This document shows positions 1 to 5,914 of a stretch of 9,871 bases of DNA, in pieces. Under the pieces are notes generated by a model, which saw nothing but the letters and a program-made list of their open reading frames with translations, was not told the DNA's origin and did not search any database. The stretch comes from JBHGBB01 sp041946755. Lineage in GTDB: Bacteria > UBP4 > UBA4092 > JAOAEQ01. Where the stretch lies: contig JBHGBB010000150.1 of assembly GCA_041946755.1 (NCBI GenBank), positions 1 through 9,871 of the forward strand, in the 5' to 3' direction. Numbering within the stretch: the first letter of the stretch is position 1; each line of letters begins with the position of its first letter. Made by a program: the position numbers and the translations under genes.

Positions 1-29
1 GATCAAATTGCAAAGTTTGCAATTTGATC
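1..29. repeat. Perfect 29-nt palindrome P1
   Basis: Two perfect 14-nt arms flank a single central G. The centre (TGCAAA-G-TTTGCA) resembles that of the palindrome at 81-107. It begins at the window edge, so it may extend further left. No T-run follows on either visible side, so I do not call it a terminator. It may belong to a short palindrome family downstream of gatB. Confidence 0.8.
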
Positions 30-80
30 GGGAGGAGAGCAGTTTATAGATGTTGAATGTTGGAATTATTAAGATTAGTT

Positions 81-107
81 AGCAAACTGCAAAATTTGCA
101 GTTTGCT
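81..107. repeat. Perfect 27-nt palindrome P2
   Basis: Two perfect 13-nt arms (AGCAAACTGCAAA and its complement) flank one central A. It shares the TGCAAA/TTTGCA core with P1 (1-29) and the AAACTG/CAGTTTGCT outer part with P4 (205-225). No U-tract follows it in either direction. Confidence 0.8.
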
Positions 108-113
108 CAACCG

Positions 114-153
114 AAATAAAAAAGAGCAAGTTGTATATCATGCAACTTGCTCT
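114..153 (-). terminator. Intrinsic terminator downstream of gatB
   Basis: Read on the minus strand, an 11-bp perfect stem (AGAGCAAGTTG, plus positions 123-133 with 143-153) closes a 9-nt loop. It is followed at once by TTTTT-A-TTT (plus 122 down to 114). That is the stem plus U-tract of a Rho-independent terminator. It lies about 77 nt past the gatB stop, so it probably ends the gatA-gatB transcript. Confidence 0.8.
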
Positions 154-204
154 CATGCCAACTTGTTTAATCGCGTATGCCTAATAGAATCAGACGAATC
201 GAGT

Positions 205-225
205 AAACTGGATGTCATCCAGTTT
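205..225. repeat. Perfect 21-nt palindrome P4, just after gatB
   Basis: Ten-nt arms (AAACTGGATG / CATCCAGTTT) flank one central T. It starts 4 nt past the gatB stop codon. It shares AAACTG and CAGTTTGCT with P2. In mRNA it would form a 3'-UTR hairpin, but no U-run follows, so termination more likely happens at 153-114. Confidence 0.75.
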
Positions 226-229
226 GCTA

Positions 230-1657
230 TTAAGCGCTAAGCTTCTGTTTTAACAGCTGGTTAACCATCTGGGGATTAGCTTTTCCTTTGGAGGCTTTCA
301 TCACCTGACCGACTAAAGCATTAATCGCTCCTTCTTTTCCCTTTTTATATTCGGCTACTGTCGGCTCGTTTTTCGCGATCACTTCATCAACAATCTTTTC
401 GATCGCTGAAGTATCGGTAATCTGGATTAACCCTTTTTCTTTAACATAATTTTCCGGGGTAGTCTCGGTTCTTAAGATCGCCGAGAAAACCTGTTTCGCC
501 GTTTTCCCGTTAATCGTATTCGCATCGATTAGTTTAACCAATCCTGCAAGTTGGGTTGGGGTTATCGGGAACTCGGTATATCTAAACTCTTTACCGGTCA
601 GCTCTCGCATCAGTTCGGTCATAATCCAGTTACTAATCGATTTCGGGTTCGAATGCAGTTTAACCGTATCTTCATAGAACTCTGCTACCGGTTTGCTGGC
701 AGTTAATAAAATCGCATCATATTCTGGTATCTGATATTCAGTAATAAACCGGTCTTTCCTCGCGATCGGGAGTTCCGGCATGGTCGCTTGAATTTCGGCA
801 ATCCATTCTTTGGATATTTCCATCGGCACCAAATCCGGTTCCGGGAAATACCGATAATCATGAGCGAACTCTTTCGACCGCATAGATTCAGTGATCCCTT
901 TATCCGGATTCCATAACCGGGTTTCTTGAACGATTCGTTCCCCATTTTCGGTTGCCGCTATCTGGCGTTCAACTTCATACTCCAGCGCTTTCTGAACATT
1001 TTTGAATGAGTTCATGTTCTTAATTTCAGCTTTAGTTCCAAACTCTTTCGCCCCTTCCGGCCGGATCGATACATTCGCATCGCATCGGAACGTGCCTTCT
1101 TCCATATTCCCATTACATACTTCCAGATATTGGACCATCGCTCTTAACATCATCAGATAATCTTTCGCATCTTCCGGAGACCGCATATCGGGTTCGCTAA
1201 CGATTTCCATTAGCGGTTGTCCAGTCCGGTTCAAATCGACTAAACTATATCCATCCGGAGAATGCATCAGTTTCCCCGCATCTTCTTCCAGATGCACCCG
1301 GGTTATTCCGATCTTCTTCAGTCCGGTTTTAGTCGGTACTTCCAGATATCCATGCTGGGTTAACGGTTCTGCATATTGGGAGATTTGGAAGTTTTTAGGT
1401 AAATCAGGATAATAGTAGTTCTTTCTGGCAAACCGGCTATAAGAAGCGATTTCGCAATGTAACGCCAGCCCGGTTTTAATCGCCATCTCGACCGCTGTCC
1501 GATTCAATACCGGCAAAACTCCAGGGAACCCCGAACAGATCGGGCAGATTTGGGTGTTCGGTTCGTTCCCGAACTCGGTACTGCATGAACAGAAACATTT
1601 CGATTTGGTTAATAATTCTGCATGGACTTCTAATCCGATTACGGCTTCGTATTTCAT
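230..1657 (-). CDS. gatB: Aspartyl/glutamyl-tRNA amidotransferase subunit B
   Basis: GatB binds misacylated Glu-tRNA(Gln) and/or Asp-tRNA(Asn), activates the side-chain carboxylate with ATP, and receives ammonia from GatA in the cytoplasmic GatCAB complex. The 475 residues match the usual family length. The N-terminus carries the family signature VIGLEVHAEL. Zinc-site cysteines follow: C23 and C25, then C38 and C41 (CPIC). C21 is an extra cysteine where many family members have a non-cysteine residue. The motif ARKNYYYPDLPKNFQISQY is at about residues 78-96. The cradle domain runs to about residue 290, followed by the helical and YqeY-like tail. The ATG start is supported by AGGTGA at 1662-1667, 4 nt upstream. 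gatA lies upstream with a four-helix-bundle gene between them, so the pair is split by about 465 nt. An intrinsic terminator follows. Confidence 0.98.
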   Translation of the reverse strand: MKYEAVIGLEVHAELLTKSKCFCSCSTEFGNEPNTQICPICSGFPGVLPVLNRTAVEMAIKTGLALHCEIASYSRFARKNYYYPDLPKNFQISQYAEPLTQHGYLEVPTKTGLKKIGITRVHLEEDAGKLMHSPDGYSLVDLNRTGQPLMEIVSEPDMRSPEDAKDYLMMLRAMVQYLEVCNGNMEEGTFRCDANVSIRPEGAKEFGTKAEIKNMNSFKNVQKALEYEVERQIAATENGERIVQETRLWNPDKGITESMRSKEFAHDYRYFPEPDLVPMEISKEWIAEIQATMPELPIARKDRFITEYQIPEYDAILLTASKPVAEFYEDTVKLHSNPKSISNWIMTELMRELTGKEFRYTEFPITPTQLAGLVKLIDANTINGKTAKQVFSAILRTETTPENYVKEKGLIQITDTSAIEKIVDEVIAKNEPTVAEYKKGKEGAINALVGQVMKASKGKANPQMVNQLLKQKLSA

Positions 1658-1668
1658 AGTATCACCTG

Positions 1669-1711
1669 ATCATTTAAAATTTTAAATTTAGCAATTAGCA
1701 TTTTAAATTTA
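1669..1711. repeat. Left inverted-repeat arm beside the four-helix-bundle gene
   Basis: This 43-nt AT-rich arm pairs without gaps with the complement of 2081-2123. The outer 14 nt (ATCATTTAAAATTT) are identical. The inner 17 nt differ at one base. About 12 central positions have diverged. The arm ends on the stop codon of the four-helix-bundle gene (1709-1711) and begins 2 nt from the gatB Shine-Dalgarno site, so it is tightly fitted between the two genes. Confidence 0.75.
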
Positions 1712-2068
1712 TTGTTTTCTAACTGTGATAATGCTTTTTGCGATTATAGCGCATAACTCTTCACATTCTTTTAAAAGAGTATCAACCCGTTTAGGATCAA
1801 TGATTTCGGCATGAATAATTACTCGAAGCCAAAACCTTGATTCTTTCAATTCTTTTAAAACAATCCCTAATTTATGCACGAAATCTGCTTTCGATTCGGC
1901 GCCACATGCTTCTTCATAATTCGCTCCGGGAGAAGTTCCCGAACGTAATAATTGCAAACTTAAATGTTTACCGACATAGTTTTTCGGTAATGCATTAACT
2001 AATCGAATAACTCTAACTGTAAAATCAAGTAAACGTTCTGCTAAGATATCTCTATTTATTTCACTCAT
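1709..2068 (-). CDS. Four-helix-bundle protein, 23S-rRNA-IVP family
   Basis: This predicted 119-residue helical protein carries the family signature LLRSGTSPGANYEEA (about residues 41-55), then ESKADFVHKLGIVLKELKES and WL. The family (TIGR02436/PF05635, recognised from memory) was first seen inside intervening sequences of 23S rRNA genes. It is also found as stand-alone genes in many uncultivated bacteria. Its biochemical function is not established. I chose the ATG at 2068. A TTG at 2077 would add three residues. Neither has a strong ribosome site, only GAG a few nt upstream. The gene sits between gatA and gatB, same strand, enclosed by 43-nt imperfect inverted repeats. That recalls the stem-forming ends of rRNA intervening sequences, but here it lies outside rRNA. 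It looks like a passenger gene rather than part of the amidotransferase. Confidence 0.9.
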   Translation of the reverse strand: MSEINRDILAERLLDFTVRVIRLVNALPKNYVGKHLSLQLLRSGTSPGANYEEACGAESKADFVHKLGIVLKELKESRFWLRVIIHAEIIDPKRVDTLLKECEELCAIIAKSIITVRKQ

Positions 2069-2080
2069 CTTGCTCAAATG

Positions 2081-2123
2081 TAAATTTGAAATGCTAAATT
2101 TAATATGCTAAATTTTAAATGAT
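2081..2123. repeat. Right inverted-repeat arm, made of 14-nt units
   Basis: This is the partner of 1669-1711. Read on the minus strand it contains successive 14-nt units: AAATTTAGCATATT, AAATTTAGCATTTC and a degenerate AAATTTACATTTG, which runs just past the inner edge. The outer end overlaps the last base of the gatA stop codon. The inner end is 12 nt from the chosen start of the four-helix-bundle gene. Confidence 0.75.
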
Positions 2124-3583
2124 TAGTTAATCACCGGCTTCTGCCTGTGATAGTTTGTATGCGATTCGAACGTAAATGCGGTTCGGAAAATAGTCGGTTC
2201 ATCAAAGTGCTTTCCGAGTATCTGGAGTCCGATCGGAAGTCCATCAGCGAACCCGCAATTGACACTCATTCCCGGGATACCGGCTAAATTAACCGAAATG
2301 GTAAAGATATCGGATAAATACATCTGTAATGGGTCAGTGGTTTTCTCGCCAATTTTAAATGCCGGTGTCGGTGCGGTTGGAGTTAAAATCACATCGCATT
2401 TCTCGAACGCTTGATCGAAATCCTGTTTGATTAGGGTTCTAACCTTCTGTGCTTTCAGATAATAGGCGTCATAATATCCCGCACTCAGAACATGGGTACC
2501 CAGCATAATCCGGCGCTGGACTTCTTTCCCAAACCCTTCAACCCGGGTCGTCATATACATATCGATCATATCATCGAATTTTTTCGACCGATACCCATAC
2601 TTAACCCCATCGAATCGGGCGAGATTAGAACTGGCTTCCGCAGTAGCAATCAGATAATATACCGCTACCGCATAATCGGTATGCGGTAACGAAATCTCGA
2701 CGATTTTCGCACCTAACGATTCAAGGAGTTTAATCGCCGCTTTAACCGATTGATCTACTTGCGGATGTAACCCGCCGATAAAATACTCTTTCGGCATCCC
2801 GATTTTGAGTCCTTTAACATCATCGACTAACGATTGAGTATAATCCGGGACAGCGATATCTACCGAAGTGGAATCGAGTGAATCATGCCCGGCGATTACG
2901 TTTAATAATAACGCTGCATCAGTAACATCTTTCGTCATCGGGCCGATACAATCTAATGAGGAGGCATAAGCGATTAACCCGAATCGAGATACTCTGCCAT
3001 AAGTCGGTTTTAACCCGACTATTCCGCAGCATGACCCCGGCTGACGAATCGAGCCGCCGGTATCCGACCCTAACGCGAGGATAGCGGTATCAGCCGCGAT
3101 TACTGCTGCTGAGCCGCCGCTAGAACCTCCGGGAACAGTATCCAAGTTCCAGGGATTATGGGTTACTCCGAACCCAGAATTCTCGGTTGATGAACCCATA
3201 GCGAATTCGTCCATATTGGTTTTACCCAATACGACGACGTTCTGCGCTAATAGCCGTTCAGTAACCGTCGCATTATATGGGGGAACGAAATTACCCAGAA
3301 TTTTCGAAGAGCAGGTGGTTCTAATCCCTTTAGTGCAGATAACATCTTTAATCGCTATCGGTATCCCGGTTAAAGGAGAAATCGGTTCGCCTTTCGCTAT
3401 CTTTTGGTCAGCCTGTTCCGCCTGTTTTATCGCGATATCGCGAGTTAGAGTATTATAGGCTTTCAGTTTCGGCTCATAGGTATCGATCCGGGCATATACC
3501 GATTCGGTAATCTCTTTCGAAGAAACTTCTTTCTTCTTCAACTTCTGATGTAATTCATGGGCAGTTAATTGCGCTAATTCCAT
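2123..3583 (-). CDS. gatA: Aspartyl/glutamyl-tRNA amidotransferase subunit A
   Basis: GatA is the glutaminase/amidase subunit of GatCAB. It releases ammonia from glutamine and passes it to GatB for tRNA transamidation. With the chosen start the protein has 486 residues, normal for the family. The amidase-signature catalytic triad is K79 (IAIKD), cis-S154 (PGGSSGGS) and nucleophile S178 (GSDTGGSIR). The numbering matches my recollection of the S. aureus enzyme. KPTYGRVSRFGL at about residues 192-203 is also typical. The frame is open to a GTG at 3601, but I prefer the ATG at 3583. It gives the family-like N-terminus MELAQLTAHEL and is preceded by AAAGG 8 nt upstream. gatC, often adjacent, is absent from the window. 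A hairpin-prone inverted repeat fills the leader. GatB is downstream, separated by the four-helix-bundle cassette. Confidence 0.97.
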   Translation of the reverse strand: MELAQLTAHELHQKLKKKEVSSKEITESVYARIDTYEPKLKAYNTLTRDIAIKQAEQADQKIAKGEPISPLTGIPIAIKDVICTKGIRTTCSSKILGNFVPPYNATVTERLLAQNVVVLGKTNMDEFAMGSSTENSGFGVTHNPWNLDTVPGGSSGGSAAVIAADTAILALGSDTGGSIRQPGSCCGIVGLKPTYGRVSRFGLIAYASSLDCIGPMTKDVTDAALLLNVIAGHDSLDSTSVDIAVPDYTQSLVDDVKGLKIGMPKEYFIGGLHPQVDQSVKAAIKLLESLGAKIVEISLPHTDYAVAVYYLIATAEASSNLARFDGVKYGYRSKKFDDMIDMYMTTRVEGFGKEVQRRIMLGTHVLSAGYYDAYYLKAQKVRTLIKQDFDQAFEKCDVILTPTAPTPAFKIGEKTTDPLQMYLSDIFTISVNLAGIPGMSVNCGFADGLPIGLQILGKHFDEPTIFRTAFTFESHTNYHRQKPVIN

Positions 3584-3584
3584 A

Positions 3585-3638
3585 AAAAATACCTTTACCA
3601 CGAAAACACGAAATAACGAAACTACGAAAAATACCTTT
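3585..3638. repeat. 12-nt direct repeat in the gatA leader
   Basis: AAAAATACCTTT occurs at 3585-3596 and again at 3627-3638, with about 30 nt of ACGAAA-type repeats between. On the minus strand each copy reads AAAGGTATTTTT. The copy next to gatA is its ribosome-binding region and the other is a duplicate 42 nt upstream that does not lead into gatA. It looks like a local duplication or a trace of repeat insertion. Low complexity makes chance possible. Confidence 0.55.
3596..3630. repeat. Left arm of ACGAAA-type inverted array
   Basis: Four ACGAAA/ACGAA units occur at 7-8-nt spacing: CCACGAAAA, CACGAAA, TAACGAAA and CTACGAAAA. The arm aligns without gaps to the complement of 3683-3717, with the outermost 11 nt (TACCACGAAAA) identical and about 9 mismatches over 35 nt. 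In gatA mRNA the arm lies directly 5' of the Shine-Dalgarno site. Confidence 0.75.
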
Positions 3639-3682
3639 CATAATTAATTCTATTTCAGTGTTTTTGCAGTAGAATATTTACC

Positions 3683-3717
3683 CTTTCGTGTTTTTATATT
3701 TTCGCATTTTCGTGGTA
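3683..3717. repeat. Right arm of ACGAAA-type inverted array
   Basis: This is the inverted partner of 3596-3630, carrying TTTCGTG, TTTTCGC and TTTTCGTGGTA. The centre of about 52 nt (3631-3682) has no convincing reading frame. As RNA, the two arms could fold into a long imperfect hairpin in the gatA leader. Confidence 0.7.
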
Positions 3718-3759
3718 ATGTTTATTCATATATAATTTGCAATGCTAGTATTGTACACT

Positions 3760-5124
3760 TTATCCGACTTCATTGTAAACCCGAAACCGGAATTTAACCC
3801 CTAATTCATTCGCCAGGTTCCGGCACTGCTGTTCGTTAACTTCAGGTACTCCAACTACCGTTATCCCAACTTCCGGAAGAAGTTTTTTACATTCTTGAAT
3901 AAACTCGATCACCTGCTGGAACGTAGTATCGCCAAATACCGGCCGGCAAATTCGATTATATTGTTCTGCAGTTTCCGCATCGAGACTAACACTTACCGCA
4001 TCGATTAATCCTTTTAGCTCGGGAACGATATTCCGTTTATTAATGATATTCCCATGGCCATTGGTATCAAGGCGAACGATTACTCCTTGCTCTTTTAACC
4101 ATTTTGCGACCGATTTAATTACCTCTAATCGTAATGTCGGTTCACCATATCCGCAGAAGACTATTTCTTTATATCGTTTCGGATCCCCAATCGCGGCGAT
4201 GATTTCTTCAACCGTCGGCTCTTTTTTCAACCGGAGGTTATGGCCAACAATATAGTCGGTATACGACCGGACACAAAAATAGCAGTTGTTGGTGCATCGG
4301 TTGGTAATATTTAAATATAATGAATTCCGGGTTTGGTAAGCGATACTTGGTTCGTCAGGTATCGGAATCCCGAACAAGGTTTTCGCGTTAATGGCTGTAT
4401 TCCGGCCGATATCAGTAGCGGAAAATCCGCGTAGTTCCCCGATTTTAGCTGCCGTTTCGATTACATACGATGGCTCATTCCGTTTCCCGCGATGCGATTG
4501 GGGCGATAAATAAGGGCAATCGGTTTCGATTAATAGCCGGGGCATAGGTATCTTTTTAACTAATTCCTGCATGCGAGTAGATTTCGGATAGGTTACCGGC
4601 CCGGCGATAGAGATATAATATCCCAGATGAATACTTTCTTTCAGCATCTTCTCATCTCCGGAAAAACAATGTAAAACCCCTTTAACCTTATCCTTAAATT
4701 CGGTAAGCACCTGCATGGTTTCGGTATCAGCTTCCCGGGAATGGATAACTACCGGCTTCTTTAAGTCCGCCGCTAACTCCATCAATCGCCGGAAAGTAGT
4801 AAGCTGTATATCCCGAGGCGAAAAATCATAATGGTAGTCCAGTCCGATTTCGCCGATCGCAATTACTTTCGGATGCTTTGCTAATTCCCGAAGTGTTAGA
4901 TAATTCTCTTCAGTAAACGATTTCGCATCATGCGGATGGATACTCACTGTAGCATAGATATGCGGGTATTGTTCAGCAAGTTTAATCGAGAACTCGCTGC
5001 TCTTAATATCGGTACCAATCTGGATAATCCAATCTACTCCGGCATCGAATGCGCGCTGGATTGCCGCTTCCCGGTCGGGATCGAATTTATGGTCGTCTAA
5101 ATGGGCGTGAGAATCAATGTACAT
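3760..5124 (-). CDS. TatD-family metal hydrolase fused to radical SAM domain
   Basis: Residues 1 to about 253 are a complete TatD domain, a TIM-barrel metal-dependent nuclease family. Metal ligands visible are H6 and H8 (SHAHLD), E92 (GEIGLDYH), H128 (VVIHSR), H152 (LHCFSG) and D202 (TDCPYL). Residues about 268-454 form a compact radical SAM domain: C277, C281 and C284 (CTNNCYFC, CX3CX2C) bind a 4Fe-4S cluster, and CGYGEP (324-329) is the GGEP-type SAM motif. This matches the TatD-associated radical SAM family (TIGR04038, from memory), members of which sit beside or fused to TatD. The substrate is unknown. The start is secure because MYIDSHAHLD is the standard TatD beginning, yet no Shine-Dalgarno precedes it and the upstream DNA is an inverted repeat. 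ndk lies 100 nt upstream. Both active sites look intact. Confidence 0.93.
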   Translation of the reverse strand: MYIDSHAHLDDHKFDPDREAAIQRAFDAGVDWIIQIGTDIKSSEFSIKLAEQYPHIYATVSIHPHDAKSFTEENYLTLRELAKHPKVIAIGEIGLDYHYDFSPRDIQLTTFRRLMELAADLKKPVVIHSREADTETMQVLTEFKDKVKGVLHCFSGDEKMLKESIHLGYYISIAGPVTYPKSTRMQELVKKIPMPRLLIETDCPYLSPQSHRGKRNEPSYVIETAAKIGELRGFSATDIGRNTAINAKTLFGIPIPDEPSIAYQTRNSLYLNITNRCTNNCYFCVRSYTDYIVGHNLRLKKEPTVEEIIAAIGDPKRYKEIVFCGYGEPTLRLEVIKSVAKWLKEQGVIVRLDTNGHGNIINKRNIVPELKGLIDAVSVSLDAETAEQYNRICRPVFGDTTFQQVIEFIQECKKLLPEVGITVVGVPEVNEQQCRNLANELGVKFRFRVYNEVG

Positions 5125-5140
5125 AAAAGCAAACGAAAAA

Positions 5141-5174
5141 ACGAAAGAACGAAGGAACAGAGGAACAAAGGAGT
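5141..5174. repeat. Left arm of GAAC-type inverted array
   Basis: The 34-nt arm contains 8-nt units GAACGAAG, GAACAGAG and GAACAAAG. It aligns gap-free to the complement of 5186-5219 with 8 mismatches, the outer 11 nt (ACGAAAGAACG) being identical. A run of A lies just outside (5136-5140), so the minus-strand transcript would read hairpin followed by TTTTT. The structure could therefore weaken or end transcription between ndk and the TatD/radical SAM gene. Confidence 0.75.
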
Positions 5175-5185
5175 TAAAAACAATA

Positions 5186-5219
5186 GTTCTTTGGTTCTTT
5201 AGTTCTTACGTTCTTTCGT
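5186..5219. repeat. Right arm of GAAC-type inverted array
   Basis: Inverted partner of 5141-5174, separated from it by only 11 nt. Units on the plus strand are GGTTCTTT, AGTTCTTA and CGTTCTTT, again at 8-nt period. It begins a few nt past the ndk stop codon, so in mRNA it is the first structure after ndk. Confidence 0.75.
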
Positions 5220-5224
5220 ATAGT

Positions 5225-5650
5225 TTAGTCGTATTTCACCAACTCTTGTGGTTTAAACAGTACTGCTATTTCCCGTTTTGCGCTGGCAGGAGAATCGGAA
5301 CCGTGAACGATATTCTGCCGGATACTTAACGCAAAATCGCCTCGGATAGTTCCCGGAATACCTTTTTTCGGATCGAGTTCACCCATCATTTTTCGCACAA
5401 TACCAATCGCTTCTTCTCCTTCCAGAATCATAGCCACGATCGGCCCGGTCATCATAAAATCGACTAGTGGATGGAAAAACTCTTTTCCTTTATGCACCGA
5501 ATAGAAATCTTGCGCGGTCTTTTTCGACATCCGCATCAGTTTCATCGCCCGAATCATAAACCCTTTCTTCTCGAATCGGGAGATGACTTCACCAATCAAT
5601 TTCCGATTAACTCCATCTGGTTTAATTAATACTAAGGTACGTTCGATCAT
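5225..5650 (-). CDS. ndk: Nucleoside diphosphate kinase
   Basis: Ndk transfers the gamma-phosphate of ATP to other (d)NDPs through a phosphohistidine and balances cytoplasmic nucleoside triphosphates. The 141 residues fit the standard bacterial length. Visible signatures are TLVLIKPDGV (K10 in the nucleotide site), the GPIVAMILEGEEAI stretch at about residues 69-82, RGDFALSIRQNIVHGSDS with catalytic H116, and the terminal PQELVKYD. AAGGAG at 5661-5666 lies 10 nt before the ATG, a slightly long but acceptable spacing. The gene has repeat-filled gaps on both sides, so it may form its own transcript: palindromic AT-rich DNA lies about 170 nt upstream and an inverted repeat immediately downstream. 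Confidence 0.98.
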   Translation of the reverse strand: MIERTLVLIKPDGVNRKLIGEVISRFEKKGFMIRAMKLMRMSKKTAQDFYSVHKGKEFFHPLVDFMMTGPIVAMILEGEEAIGIVRKMMGELDPKKGIPGTIRGDFALSIRQNIVHGSDSPASAKREIAVLFKPQELVKYD

Positions 5651-5674
5651 ATGCAGAAATCTCCTTAATGAAAT

Positions 5675-5712
5675 AGCCGACCTATATTGCTAAGAAGCCA
5701 AATCCAAAATCC
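5675..5712. repeat. Left arm of AATCC-type inverted array
   Basis: The arm is anchored by AGCCGAC (5675-5681) at its outer end and AATCCAAAATCC (5701-5712) at its inner end. Both recur inverted at 5770-5803. The two arms differ by a 4-nt gap and a diverged middle. Further AATCCC units (AATCCC, TAATCCC, AAATCC) at about 7-nt spacing continue towards the centre. The arm begins 9 nt upstream of the ndk Shine-Dalgarno site. Confidence 0.6.
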
Positions 5713-5769
5713 CTAATCCCAATGTCAAATAAATCATTAAAATCCTAAAATAACAAAAAAAATATATTT

Positions 5770-5803
5770 GGACTTTGGATTGATATTTAATATTAAGTCG
5801 GCT
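5770..5803. repeat. Right arm of AATCC-type inverted array
   Basis: Partner of 5675-5712. On the plus strand GGACTTTGGATT (5770-5781) complements the inner motif with one mismatch, and GTCGGCT (5797-5803) complements the outer AGCCGAC exactly. The centre between the arms is AT-rich, with no reading frame worth calling. Confidence 0.6.
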
Positions 5804-5816
5804 GATACGTAAAATA

Positions 5817-5832
5817 CGTATAATATTATACG
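5817..5832. promoter_or_regulatory. 16-nt perfect AT-rich palindrome upstream of ndk
   Basis: CGTATAATATTATACG is a perfect palindrome holding TATAAT on both strands. It is preceded by TACGTA-AA-ATACGTA (5806-5820). It could be an operator or contain a -10 box, but I find no convincing -35 hexamer at 16-18 nt on either strand. A regulatory role is inference. It lies in the 264-nt gap between ndk and the upstream thioredoxin/TPR gene, a reasonable place for an ndk promoter. Confidence 0.35.
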
Positions 5833-5914
5833 GTAAGATGGTTGCTTTGGATAAGATATATTATTACTGTTTAGGTTTCTTCTATCAATCCATTAAAATG
5901 TATCCTTTCCAGCT

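Noticed and set aside
1661..2135. ATCACC direct repeat (1661-1666 and 2130-2135) as a target-site duplication around the four-helix-bundle cassette
   Set aside because: The copies are 2 nt and 6 nt from the inverted repeat ends and one lies inside gatA coding sequence. Six bases can match by chance, so it is not a clean duplication.
3584..3601. GTG start for gatA at 3601, adding six residues
   Set aside because: The ATG at 3583 has AAAGG at good spacing and gives the family-typical N-terminus, while the extension falls in repeat sequence.
3596..3717. CRISPR-like array from the regularly spaced ACGAAA units
   Set aside because: Units are 7-8 nt with no unique spacers, and the second array is inverted. 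No cas gene is present.
3720..3760. Promoter for gatA in TTGCAA/TATAAT-like DNA between the TatD/rSAM stop and the repeat
   Set aside because: On the minus strand no pair of hexamers has acceptable spacing. The TATAAT-like words are on the plus strand, away from gatA.
5718..5728. Perfect TTGACA on the minus strand (plus 5723-5728) as an ndk -35 box
   Set aside because: No TATAAT-like hexamer lies 16-18 nt downstream. The match falls inside the AATCC repeat array and is probably incidental.
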